This document shows, piece after piece, positions 20,539-29,965 of a stretch of 64,000 nucleotides of DNA. The stretch comes from Fragilaria crotonensis (lineage: Eukaryota > Bacillariophyta > Fragilariophyceae > Fragilariales > Fragilariaceae), in contig JAKSYS010000033.1 of NCBI GenBank assembly GCA_022925895.1, forward strand, positions 62,001-126,000, written 5' to 3'. Under the pieces are notes generated by a model. The model searched no databases, was not told the DNA's origin, and worked only from the letters and a program-made list of their open reading frames with translations. Positions within the stretch are counted from its first letter, which is position 1, and the number at the start of each line of letters is the position of its first letter. The position numbers and the translations under genes were made by a program.

Positions 20539-21945
20539 ATGAGTTCGTTAAACAGAAATAATGCTGACGAAACAGACGAAGAAGAGTTCAAACGCCTTAA
20601 AGCGTATATCCAAAAGTGTCCTGAAGTTCCCCTCCAATCCAGGGCTGTACAGGTTGCTCTTGCTTCTCTTGATTTGGAGCTCAATCGTATGGAGCGAGAC
20701 GCAAAGCTCAAGCGAAAGTTCACGGCGTCAACCTCTGCGTCCTCGAATGGAGCAACAGCGACAACAACCTCGAATGCCACGATCAAAATAGAGAACGAAC
20801 AACTGCCGGGAAATGATACTACAACTAATTCCGCGACGACGCAGCAGTATTCTGACAACGACGATGAACTCATGGCAGAATGGCAAGATGTAGCCCAAGA
20901 ACCAAAGTCAATTCTTGGCGCTCGTTTGGCTCAACTCGCCGTGGGTGCCATGTCGCAACATCAGATCTCGGTCAAAACACCCTTGGCTGCCCTTGCCCTC
21001 GCGCTGCATGCCGCATTGGGTACTCCAATTCTGGGCTTCGCCTGCACGGGTGTGCCTGAGAACCCAGCGTCGAGCAAAGGATTTGCTCCTCCTATTCGTG
21101 AGCTTCCAAAAGGACATTTCGTACCTCAAAAGTGGGACGAACAGGAATCTGCCGATCAAATACGTTTGCGTTATAGAAAGACGGCTGTGGGATCTGTCAT
21201 TCTCACTGTTGCATTGGCAAAGGATCAGCAGAAACAAGTCGTCGTGTGTGTGAAACCTGCCAATTCGACTGAACCGCCATCGCACGAACTTGTCTTTAAC
21301 TTGGACGACCACGTCAACCTTGAATCTTTCCAGAGGGTGTTGCAGAAGGACGGATCCGTTCTTCCCGCATTGCACTATAAGGACTTGCCCACCTTGCTGA
21401 CAAACTTTGCAAACTCGGTGGATGTGGGGCCAATCCGTGATTCTCCTGACGCAGTCCCAGATCAACTTCCCTACATGGATGCAACTGCTGTTCCTCCACA
21501 AACGTTCAACGACCCCTTGCGCATTCCTCCATCTACATTGCCTGATAATCAGCGTCCCACCAACAATCCATATGATATCCCGGGAAACAGCCCGTATGAC
21601 ACTCCCACAATTGATGTGTTTGGAATCGGAAGGCCCCAGCGTGGTGACTTTGCGGGAGACTTGCATCCACCTGGTATTGGCGATTTCATGGGCAACGGCG
21701 GTAACCTCATGGGTCCGAATCATCCCATGTTTGGCAGAGGTGGTGGCATCGGACCTGCTGGAGGAGGAGGATATGGGATGCGACCTCGGTTTGATCCCTT
21801 TGGCCCACCTGGTGGACCTCAAGATCCACCCAATCCCGATATTCCACCACCACCCACACGTCGACCTCCCCCGAGGGGCTTCGGAGACCCAAATCCTGAC
21901 CATTTGCGACCGCCCAACAATTTGAATAATAACATGTTTATGTAA
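20539..21945 (+). CDS. PSMF1: PI31-like proteasome regulator (PSMF1 family)
   Basis: 468 aa from the ATG at 20539. In animals and yeast (Fub1), PI31 binds the 20S proteasome and can inhibit it or aid its assembly and transport. About residues 120-270 fit the N-terminal FP domain (ILGARLAQLAVGAM, YRKTAVGSVILTVALAK, LNFDDHV-like LVFNLDDHVNL). The C-terminal third is Pro/Gly-rich and carries the PI31 signature, with MRPRFDPFGPPGGP followed by GFGDPNPDHLRPP near the end. This is the Pro-rich tail that enters the proteasome chamber in the known family. An extra N-terminal charged, Ser/Thr-rich region (residues 1-110) makes it longer than human PI31 (271 aa). It is convergent with the transglutaminase-like gene, 246 bp apart. 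Confidence 0.82.
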   Translation: MSSLNRNNADETDEEEFKRLKAYIQKCPEVPLQSRAVQVALASLDLELNRMERDAKLKRKFTASTSASSNGATATTTSNATIKIENEQLPGNDTTTNSATTQQYSDNDDELMAEWQDVAQEPKSILGARLAQLAVGAMSQHQISVKTPLAALALALHAALGTPILGFACTGVPENPASSKGFAPPIRELPKGHFVPQKWDEQESADQIRLRYRKTAVGSVILTVALAKDQQKQVVVCVKPANSTEPPSHELVFNLDDHVNLESFQRVLQKDGSVLPALHYKDLPTLLTNFANSVDVGPIRDSPDAVPDQLPYMDATAVPPQTFNDPLRIPPSTLPDNQRPTNNPYDIPGNSPYDTPTIDVFGIGRPQRGDFAGDLHPPGIGDFMGNGGNLMGPNHPMFGRGGGIGPAGGGGYGMRPRFDPFGPPGGPQDPPNPDIPPPPTRRPPPRGFGDPNPDHLRPPNNLNNNMFM

Positions 21946-22191
21946 CGCGACTAGATCGCGATCACTTCTAAAAAAGCCGAAAGTATAGAATGTACCTACA
22001 AAGTTACTACTTTTGTAGTTGGTATGTCGTTGTCGTCGAGCCCTTTCAGCAAGTCTTGCCGCCTGACATCATTAATGCATTTCAAATACTTGTAGGCAAC
22101 CATTAAGTATCATGATTTCAAATTGGTACTATATATATTAAAAATGTGGAAACCCACGATTACCTGCCTCTATCCCTCCTCGTCCGGCACT

Positions 22192-22923
22192 TCACGATGC
22201 AGCTCGCAACGCATCCATGTGACTGTTGGAGCCTTCCAAAAATCTCCCCATGAACCATCCGAGCACGGGAATGCCAAGGATGCTCATCAAATCCGAGTGG
22301 AGGTATCCCGAACTTTCAACAACATCCTTATGCGAGCTGTACCGCTCTTCGAGCTCTGGAGTGTGCGTCGACTGAACGTATTGGATAAAGGCATCTCCAT
22401 CTCCGTTCCATTGCGTCGTTCCGGCGAGATGAATGCCATAACCCGTATTCATCTCCTCGTTACTGTCCTTGTTGTCCTGGCTTCTTTGGATTAATTTTGA
22501 CCGAACACCATCATACAGCGATGTATCCACCACGTACGAATCAACACGACACAACTTGCCATCAACAGTCACCTCGGTGAAGCAATGTTGTAGTCGACTG
22601 GGGAAGGGCGACGATTCCTTTGGTCCTAGAAACCTCAACACGTGGCCTGGAATGGGGACAGTCACAATGGTGGCATCCTGAAACCCGGCTTGGCGCAGCA
22701 TGGCACAGAACAGTTCGGTCTTTGGAGTACAGTGCCCGACTTGACGTTGGAGTGTATACGCGGCATCCGCCGTGTCGTGCCGTTTCGTAAAGCCAAAGCG
22801 GACTGTATCTCGGACGTAATCATGAATCGCAACTGCCAATTCGCGATTCGACGAGGTAGATTGACGCAACATGGCAACCACGGAAGGGATTGTTGCAGTC
22901 AACGTGGTGTCAGTCAAAGCCAT
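22192..22923 (-). CDS. Transglutaminase-like (papain-fold) protein
   Basis: 243 aa from the ATG at 22923. The segment AVAIHDYVRDTVRFGF, then VGHCTPKTELFCAMLRQAGF, matches the transglutaminase-like superfamily core, with Cys65 as nucleophile. His113 (LQHCFTEVTVDG) and Asp128 (RVDSYVVD) complete the expected Cys-His-Asp triad. Such stand-alone domains can be proteases, amidases or peptide N-glycanase-like enzymes; nothing here fixes the substrate. No signal peptide. The C-terminus has a short hydrophobic stretch (LMSILGIPVLGWFMGRFL, about 213-230) that could be a membrane-contacting helix. The bacterial-like, compact form leaves open an ancient lateral origin, but there is no direct evidence for it. 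Confidence 0.78.
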   Translation of the reverse strand: MALTDTTLTATIPSVVAMLRQSTSSNRELAVAIHDYVRDTVRFGFTKRHDTADAAYTLQRQVGHCTPKTELFCAMLRQAGFQDATIVTVPIPGHVLRFLGPKESSPFPSRLQHCFTEVTVDGKLCRVDSYVVDTSLYDGVRSKLIQRSQDNKDSNEEMNTGYGIHLAGTTQWNGDGDAFIQYVQSTHTPELEERYSSHKDVVESSGYLHSDLMSILGIPVLGWFMGRFLEGSNSHMDALRAAS

Positions 22924-23426
22924 TTAAAAAATCCTGTCGTTCGATGCAAGGTGGAATTGTTAGTTCGACAACACCGTTGCGACCAACCGAATGTGGCCGT
23001 TGTGTTCAAAGTAATGAAAAAATGTGATCAAGGAAATGAATTTTTCGTCCTTGCATGTACGACTATAGTATTGAAGTATTGAATGGTACAATACGTGCGT
23101 ACTCCAGGAATTCTAAGGAACATGCGACGTCATGGGAGAGTCGCTGACATGGTTTCTGGGTTCTGTGATATTCATGCATGAACCACTACGTAAGCCGAGT
23201 ACTAATAGGACAAAAGTTCCATTACACACCCTAGCACTATGCGTAGGCAATACAGTACCTAGTAGTATCTACCTTAAACCTTAAACGCTTAAACCAGTCC
23301 ACAACTGACCGCAACTCTACTAGCTAATAGCTAGTATCGTGGAATGCCTGTTCCCTGTATTGTCGAACTTAAAGTTGTAGCAGGACCAGGAACAAGAACA
23401 GTTGCCTAGAGGATATATGATGGGAC
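22924..23426. other. Intergenic, no gene seen
   Basis: Carries the presumed promoter of the transglutaminase-like gene and a CCTTAAACCTTAAACGCTTA tandem motif near 23273, plus TAGCTAATAGCTAG palindromes near 23320. No coding signal. Confidence 0.45.
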
Positions 23427-24861
23427 TCAAAGCGAAACAGTGAACGGTTCATCTCCTTTGGGCATTTCAGGAGGGAAGCACGATGGTGGAGGAGCTACAG
23501 AGGCTCCCATGTTGACCGGGGCCAAGAAAGGTAGCACATCTCCCCAACCTTGGATATATTTTTGCGCGTATTCGACTTGGACTTTATGGTAGGTCTCCAT
23601 GGTGGTCCTCATCGTTTGGTGGAAGTATATCTTGAAGCGTTCCACATCTCTCTGCAATCTCTTCGAAATTGTATCGACTACCTTCCAAAGTTCAGCTCCT
23701 TCTTCCTTCAATAAACGAACTTCCGCCTCCAATGCAGCAATTCTCTCTGGATTCCCTCCAGCGTTTTCACGGAGCTTATCCAATTGGCCCATTTTGGTCT
23801 TACCCTGCAGGGCCTTGCGACTGTATTTCATGAGAGCAGCCTTGCGCTGTGAAATGGCCTTCTGAAGAGCCTGAACGTCACGAGCCAGATCTTGCATGGG
23901 CTCGTCGAGCTTGACTTCTCCGCTCATGTGTGCAAAGTTGGTCAATTTGGACAAGTTGTTCCAATTATGACCCAACTTGGTATACATGGTGGAGGATGAG
24001 GTCCGAACAAGAATGTCATGGTCGAGTTTGTACTCACCCATTTCGCTAAAGGCCACCGCCATCTGTTCCATCTTCGCTGCCTGTGTTTTGATCGCCGCAA
24101 CGAGCAGAGTGGCATCCTTCGCCAAGACCTTGATGTTGTTGTCGATATTATGCGCGTAAGAGTGCAAATCATTAAAGATATCGTCGTCCGGAGTACTTTC
24201 CAATTGAAGCGAGCTCATGGCAATGCGCGTCTCGGACACTTTCTTTCCTACCCACGAAGCAATGCGGAACGAAGCCTTTTGAGTGGGCGTCGAGGGGTCG
24301 GCGTTAATGTATGCATCCGAGCTCCCGTCCTCTGCCTCTTCGCCTAGTTGCAAGTCTTTGGGAACATCGGTAGGCGAAGTGGGTAGCGATCCCTGCTTCT
24401 TGGTAATCTCCCAGACATTGTAATCTGCTGTCAAGAAGGTGTGCAAGGAAGGTGAATCGTGCAGTTCTGGATGCTGCATGAGGCGTTCCAAGAATCGCTG
24501 GAGTTGTTGCTGACGTTCACTGATGAGTTCGTCGCTGAATCTGATCTTTGAGGTCAAGGCTAGCTTGTGAGGGATAATCGGGACAATGGCACCTGGTCGT
24601 TCTGCGAGGACGGCATCGTAGAGCCATTGGAAATCACTGTACCGGCGACGCGCTGCGGATTTGAAGGGAGATAAAACTTCGACAAGATACGTGGTGTACT
24701 TGGCACGCCCTTCTCCGTGATGATGAGGATCGGAAACCTGAGTGTGGGTCGGGTGTTAGTTGGAACGAATTAGGAGCGAATACGGAGGAGAGAGGCACCC
24801 CATTCGGCGGTGGTAGCAGTAGTAGAATAAATTCGGCATCCAGCGCACATGAGTTGGTCAT
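23427..24861 (-). CDS. PX-BAR sorting nexin (SNX1/2, Vps5-like)
   Basis: Endosomal sorting protein of the retromer-linked SNX-BAR type. A PX domain binds phosphoinositides and a BAR domain bends the membrane. Exon 1 (24861-24799) encodes 21 residues. A proposed 61-bp intron (24798-24738, acceptor CACTCAG) joins it in phase to VSDPHHHGEGRAKYTTYLVEV. The PX core RRRYSDFQWLYDAVL and the loop IVPIIPHK are clear; the latter is the Pro-rich membrane loop. About residues 190-440 are long helices typical of a Vps5-type BAR domain, ending FHQTMRTTMETYHKVQVEYA. Total 457 aa. The donor (GTGCCT) is not a consensus site, so exon 1 is the least certain part; the frame from 24737 to the stop is secure. The gene faces away from the lumenal protein gene. 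Confidence 0.82.
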
Positions 24862-25663
24862 TCCAGCTAGTCGACACCGTACGCGGAGTGACGGAGTAGA
24901 CACAGCACGTCATGCAAGGAGGACTGCACGATATAATCGACAATCGAAAAAGTCACTCGAACGAACGCAACGCACCGATAGCTTCACAGGACGTTCAACG
25001 GTCTCGTTGTCAGTCATCATCTTCCTGTTTCCAGACCAATACGGAGCACCAGAGATGACGTTCGACTATGTATGAAACTGGAGAGCCTTCCTATTCAGTT
25101 CAATGTTACTCCGGAGTCTTCGTACTTTGAAGTTTGCAGCTTGCAATCTTGCAATGCTTTTGTTTGAGGACGAGGATGCAATATGTCCGTCTGGTGAGCA
25201 TGAGTTGCCTGAATGCCGCGAATCGTTTCAAGTTGTACTGCGAGTATTGTATCGAGTATCTTGCACACAATTGTTGTACTCCAAACGAGTAGATTCGTCG
25301 TACTCGCATACGAGTATGATACACTGAATGCATAGGGGATTTGTGAAGAGTACTCTAGTAGTAGTACCAGGTAGTGAAGGTTCTACGGCAATACTCGTAG
25401 TATGATACATGATCGGACACGCAGCCGTATCCTGCCAACTCGTCTACGGTACTACTACCTGGTACCAGTACTGGAAGCCTGTGAACTGGCGTGCACTCAG
25501 GAATGTCAGTGGATTCTTCACAATGCACTATATGCATTCCGCTGTGTTTCTTGAGTCCACTTTTTCCCTTGTCGTCACTAATCAACAAGATAACACATAT
25601 TCGCGAAGGTGGCACATTTGTTTATTGCATGTCGTCCACCGTCCACGGATACAACAATTACCA
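24862..25663. promoter_or_regulatory. Divergent intergenic region between sorting nexin and lumenal protein genes
   Basis: About 0.8 kb between divergent start codons, so it must contain both promoters. It includes TAC/GTA palindromes (TACTCTAGTAGTAGTACC near 25351, TACTACCTGGTACCAGTAC near 25453). No TATA box or known operator is identifiable. Confidence 0.4.
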
Positions 25664-26485
25664 ATGCGACAAAACAAACAATTTCACGTCCTTACCTCAT
25701 TGCCGCTATTTCTGTTACTTGCACTACTTTCGGCAGTGCCCACAAATGCACTTTCAAGTCGACCCATCGCTCGTCGACGTGCCGTGTTTCTTGTGACGGG
25801 CACATGTCTCATCACGACGGCGCATGGTTCGATGGACGCGGCATTTGCCGATGCGGGTGAAACGATTCGACGTGGGGCTTCCAACCTACCGGGATATGGA
25901 CCTGCTGATGTGTATTATCCACCAATCTTCAAGGGAAAATGGAATGTTGTCGAGGAAGAGACAGTACAAGGACGAACTATAGAATATGAAATGCGATTCA
26001 TTCCATCCATGGACAATTTCGTCGTTGCCGACCGAGGTTTTAATGAGGTCGCACGACAAAAAGCCAAAATGTCAGACAATAACTACGCTGACAACAGCAT
26101 CATTGCTACCGGTGGTGTTCGATCATACGATTGGACTGAAACAAACCCCAACGATTTGCGATTAACCATGGAGGATGGTTCTCGCCAAGAAATCAAGGTG
26201 ACGAAACGACGAACAGAGAATGAACAAGAAAGTCAGGATTATGTATCTAGTTCCGAGTTCCGACGAATCACTACGGAGGATGCGATACTGCGGATTCCAG
26301 TCATTTCCGCCCAACGTGCATTGACCAAATGGAAAGTTGTGACCGACTCCAAAATCGAAGGATTGGAAATCGTCTACGACATGTCAGTGGGAGGAATTGA
26401 CCCTCTCACTGGACCTGCGCCATCATCATCGTCGGGACCGCAAGTAATATCCAAGTCACGATTGCATCTGACACGAGTTTCATAG
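25664..26485 (+). CDS. Predicted thylakoid-lumen protein of unknown function (DUF6816-like)
   Basis: 273 aa from the ATG at 25664. The N-terminus is tripartite, as expected for a diatom thylakoid-lumen protein. There is a signal peptide (SLPLFLLLALLSAVPTNA), a short basic transit-like piece (LSSRPIARRR), then a Tat-like hydrophobic stretch (AVFLVTGTCLITTA) ending in AAFADAG. The mature part (YYPPIFKGKWNVVEEETVQG, YEMRFIPSMDNFVVADRGFN) resembles the small beta-barrel plastid/cyanobacterial family I know as DUF6816 (motif P-x-x-F-x-G-x-W-x-V). That assignment is from memory and tentative. The Leu rather than Phe after the predicted signal cleavage is unusual for diatom plastid import but tolerated in some proteins. 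It is convergent with the next gene. Confidence 0.72.
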   Translation: MRQNKQFHVLTSLPLFLLLALLSAVPTNALSSRPIARRRAVFLVTGTCLITTAHGSMDAAFADAGETIRRGASNLPGYGPADVYYPPIFKGKWNVVEEETVQGRTIEYEMRFIPSMDNFVVADRGFNEVARQKAKMSDNNYADNSIIATGGVRSYDWTETNPNDLRLTMEDGSRQEIKVTKRRTENEQESQDYVSSSEFRRITTEDAILRIPVISAQRALTKWKVVTDSKIEGLEIVYDMSVGGIDPLTGPAPSSSSGPQVISKSRLHLTRVS

Positions 26486-26652
26486 AATAGAAGAACAGAA
26501 GACGAAACATTGATATGTTGGGAGCAACAATGCTTTCCGGGCAAACTTTGAAAATTATGGTCCACATTCAATTTGATTTACGTCAACGATGTTAACTAAA
26601 TGAGTAACCTACACTTGAATCCCATATTCTTGAATCACTCTAAAATTCTCCC

Positions 26653-27894
26653 TCATCCATGCGATATTGCTGCATCCACAGGCGGCAAAGTCGAACGCAA
26701 CAGCAGAATTAGCATTTCGCGAATTTCAGCCACTCGCACATTGTTTTCTTCTATTTGAACCCGATGTTCCGCCATTCGTGCCTCATTCGCTGCCATGTAC
26801 GCCTTGTGCTCGGCCATGCGTGCCTCGTTCGCTGCCATGCGCGCCTCATTCTCTTCCATGCGTGCCCTGTGCTCCGCCAGTAAGGCCTTGTGCTGTTCCA
26901 CGAGCGCCCTGTGCTCGGCCAATTGGGATTTATCGTATCCGGGGGTTGCTGCCGTTGAGAGCGAAGATATATCATCGTCATCGTCGTCAGTCTCATCAGT
27001 ATCACCATGATCATGATCAGCAACAGGAGGCACAGAGTTGTTCGCCATTCTAGTAGGCGGCGGGACTAATGCTGGGGAGCCCGCAGCAGAAAGCTTCAAG
27101 TTTTGATACTTGATGGCATTCTCAAATGCAGTGAGACACGAATATCTCATTTTGAAGGAGACAAAGGTCTTTTGGCCTCGGAATGCCGTTCTGAGTAGCT
27201 TTCCCATGTTGTGATTGTCGACAGATTGGACTTCGACTGCATAAGCCGTTGTGGAGATGACACGATCGGGGTGACGAACAGTGGGAGTGGACAGGACAAG
27301 ACGGAACTGGGGGATGTCCTTGCGAGAGATTTTAGGGACTTGTTGCAGAATCTTTTGAATCAAGACTTTGGTTGCTTCTTCGGGTTCGTAGTGCCGATAG
27401 TCAAGGCCAACGATGAATCCAAGCTGCTGGCAGTCCCACACAGTCTCGCCCCAGTAGTGTTCATGAAGGTAGCAATTGTGTTCTTTTAAAATCTGAAACG
27501 CTCGAGGAATTCGCTTGATCATATCGATGCTTTCCTGAGTCCGGATACGGTGAACCAGATAGAATGTGGTCCTTTGTTCGTTATCGCGCCTGTCTATCTT
27601 TTTATGAATGTGAAAGTGTTGCTTATAGAGGTTTGGATTGCTCCACTTCACTGTATCCACCGTGGACATCCTTCGATTCTTGTTGCTGATCAGCTCTACA
27701 GTATCACCGAGTGCATCTTGTACTGCTTTCATCCAGAGTACGTGGACTTTGAACGGTGACAACGATACAGGACCTGCCTTTTCCGCGAAACGACGACAAT
27801 CGTTGAATTGGAACTTGATTGTTCTCTCGATCCGATCAGGAACGTTACATGCAGTCATCTCCACTCTTCCAACAGGAGGATTCAGATTGGACAT
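26653..27894 (-). CDS. Unknown protein with C-terminal Met/Ala/Glu-rich coiled-coil repeats
   Basis: 413 aa from the ATG at 27894. The N-terminal 270 residues look like a globular domain (SPFKVHVLWMKAVQDALG, TTFYLVHRIRTQESIDMIKR, CYLHEHYWGETVWDCQQLGF) that I associate, from memory, with a multi-copy family of unknown function in diatoms. An acidic linker (DTDETDDDDDD) follows. Residues about 335-395 are built from a repeated seven-residue unit (AEHRARM, EENEARM, AANEARM, AEHKAYM, AANEARM, AEHRVQI), an almost perfect heptad series expected to form a coiled coil. At DNA level the repeat is a 21-bp tandem, prone to expansion. No catalytic motif was recognised. A mobile-element origin is possible but not shown. 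Confidence 0.65.
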   Translation of the reverse strand: MSNLNPPVGRVEMTACNVPDRIERTIKFQFNDCRRFAEKAGPVSLSPFKVHVLWMKAVQDALGDTVELISNKNRRMSTVDTVKWSNPNLYKQHFHIHKKIDRRDNEQRTTFYLVHRIRTQESIDMIKRIPRAFQILKEHNCYLHEHYWGETVWDCQQLGFIVGLDYRHYEPEEATKVLIQKILQQVPKISRKDIPQFRLVLSTPTVRHPDRVISTTAYAVEVQSVDNHNMGKLLRTAFRGQKTFVSFKMRYSCLTAFENAIKYQNLKLSAAGSPALVPPPTRMANNSVPPVADHDHGDTDETDDDDDDISSLSTAATPGYDKSQLAEHRALVEQHKALLAEHRARMEENEARMAANEARMAEHKAYMAANEARMAEHRVQIEENNVRVAEIREMLILLLRSTLPPVDAAISHG

Positions 27895-28441
27895 CTCAGC
27901 AAGTTATGCACCTTCCTTATTCAAGAATTCAGGTGGTGAAGGGCTGAGGGGGACGAAGTTGATGATGAGTGATGAGAATGGGGTTGACATGTGGGTCGTA
28001 TGCTTGAGTACAATTGTACAGTGTATGACTCTACACGAAAAGAGATACTCGGAGTATACGCACTTCTTTGAGAATTCTATATATCATATATGGACCTACG
28101 ATATATATACCTATATATGCGTATGCGTATACGAGCGGTGCCTTCGCAAATGTGTACTACAGTACTACAGTAGGATTGTCTGCAGTCTGTAGAACCGTGC
28201 GCAGTAATTCTACAAAGTTTGTACTGTATACGATGCATGCAAAGGAGTACCAGTACCCGTTTTGTTCTCCAGTATTGTAGGTACAGTATTGTTTTCAAGT
28301 TTTTGTACGCTGTCGCTTACTTTGGATGGATGATAGTATTGATAGCACTCCCTAACCCAGAAACACTCCTAGTAGAATAGAAATAGAGTAGACGAACCCA
28401 CCGAGATAACAGAAATGATATTGCTTTCCTATCCTTCAACA
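27895..28441. other. Intergenic, AT-rich and palindromic
   Basis: Contains an alternating AT tract (TATATATCATATATGG at 28078, then TATATATACCTATATATGCG) and CTACAGTACTACAGTAGG near 28156. It holds the presumed promoter of the coiled-coil gene. No gene seen. Confidence 0.45.
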
Positions 28442-29489
28442 TTACACCTCAACCACCTTAGGATAGAAGATCGAACTCCTGTCGCTAAGAAGATTCTCAA
28501 TCGGCTCGGCGATACCAGGGACGAAGCCAAATCTTGTGAAAAAGCGATGGTATGGCATATTTTCATCCTCCTCTGATCGGTACTGATTCAGGAGCTCCTC
28601 GCCAGGAGCGATCGTCCGCCGAGCTCTCACTTCGACTGTTCCATCGTCGTTCCTCATCGAGTGCCGAACATTTGGTTCCTCACTGTGCTGCAGCATATCC
28701 AACATGGGAACTAGTTTCTCTTCATCGCCCTCCCCATCTTGAAACGCTCGAGTCAACAGGGCGACGAACGATCCCTTGACGGCTTGCTCCAAGCCATCCA
28801 CCGTCCGCAGATTCGCTCGGCGTTATTTGCCAAGGCCATCGGAAGCCATCATCCATTTCTCCACGTGCAATTCTGATAGAGTCACCAACGATCTTGCTAA
28901 TGACCTTGGTCGCCAACGCCACCTCTGACCGAAGTTCTTTGGCTTCGGCGTAACAAAATGATCCCCCCAGGTTGGCATCCAATTCAGCATCTGTCCAAAA
29001 TAAAACATGCTCTTGACTGTTGATTCCGCGCTCCCATGGCAAGGTTTCTAAATAAGGTCCAAACTTGACTTCCTGTTCCATCGATATCAAGTATTCCTTT
29101 GCCAAGTACGCAGCCATGACAACTGTGTTGCCACCGGGTCCAGCCTTTTCCATAATCTTTGAAAATGATTCGCCACATTTAGGGTCGGTCGTAGCATCAG
29201 AAAGAGTCACACATGCCTGACGGGGGACTGTAAATAGAATCTCGCCTTCATCCACCTGAGATGTTACAAATGCACCATAACCATCGCCGAGAGTCGATTG
29301 TTGAATGATGAGCTTGTCGCTGACCTCGGCATCCTTGGAACGCATCCATTCCAACAAGTCTTCATACTTTGACTTCTCCACAGTTGTACATGTCATGGGA
29401 ATTACATGACAAACAGTTGTTGGTTCATGGTATCGCCTTGAGGATGGGCCAATCGAGAACAGTGCCGTTGCCAATTTGAGAATCGTCAT
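28442..29489 (-). CDS. SET-domain lysine methyltransferase (LSMT/SETD3-like), apparent frameshift
   Basis: Start ATG at 29489. The first part contains the SET N-region (TLGDGYGAFVTSQVDEGEIL, FTVPRQACVTL) and the inserted helical region typical of Rubisco-LSMT/SETD3/SETD6 enzymes (VVMAAYLAKEYLISMEQEVK, FGPYLETLPWERG). The second part has the cofactor/substrate end: LVPMLDMLQHSEEPNVRH (equivalent of the NH-x-x-x-P-N motif), RARRTIAPGEELLNQY and RFFTRFGFVPG. The two halves lie in different frames that overlap at 28800-28860. One small indel there is the simplest reading, though I could not pin a single base. The combined length of about 350 aa is short for the family, whose C-terminal substrate-binding domain is usually longer. 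The substrate cannot be told. Confidence 0.75.
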
Positions 29490-29965
29490 GTTGTTAGTCA
29501 GCGCGTAACCATAACTCGGAATAAAGTGAACGCAGTTGAGGATGGCCTGCTGATGAGGGCGCTCCAGCTGGAAGAAAACTGGACGAAAAAAACCTCAAAC
29601 CATAAGCACAGTCTCAATCTCCTATACAAGTACTGGTACTACAGTAGCCCTAGCTATGCGTACAAGGTTGTATTGTCATGCATCATGAAGCCTGAAGGTG
29701 AAGATTGCGTGCTCCACAATAACTTAGTACTCGGAGGACAACGTATTAGACTGTAGTCTATACATGCCGATCATGGAGTAATGAAAGTAGTACGAGCCGC
29801 AAAATCGCCTTCAACAGTCTTAGGTTTAATTGAAGAAAGTTTAGAGCTTGCTCGACGTGGTCGTTCCCGGCGTACCCTGGAACAGTTGTGATGACATCTG
29901 CGAGGTAAACTGCGCTGCGTGTGAAACGTGGTGCGTGCTCTGCAATAAACAACTGGCAATAGTGT
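29490..29965. other. Intergenic between SET gene and DIS3L2-like gene
   Basis: About 480 bp; promoter side of the SET gene and 3' side of the exoribonuclease. Short frames on both strands here lack any protein character. Nothing else seen. Confidence 0.45.

Noticed and set aside
20908-21903. 331-codon minus-strand frame opposite PI31
   Set aside because: Antisense to a clear PI31 homologue and has no recognisable domain.
22192-22923. Recent bacterial transfer of the transglutaminase-like gene
   Set aside because: The domain is bacterial-like, but codon use and context look like the neighbours, and no direct sign of transfer is visible.
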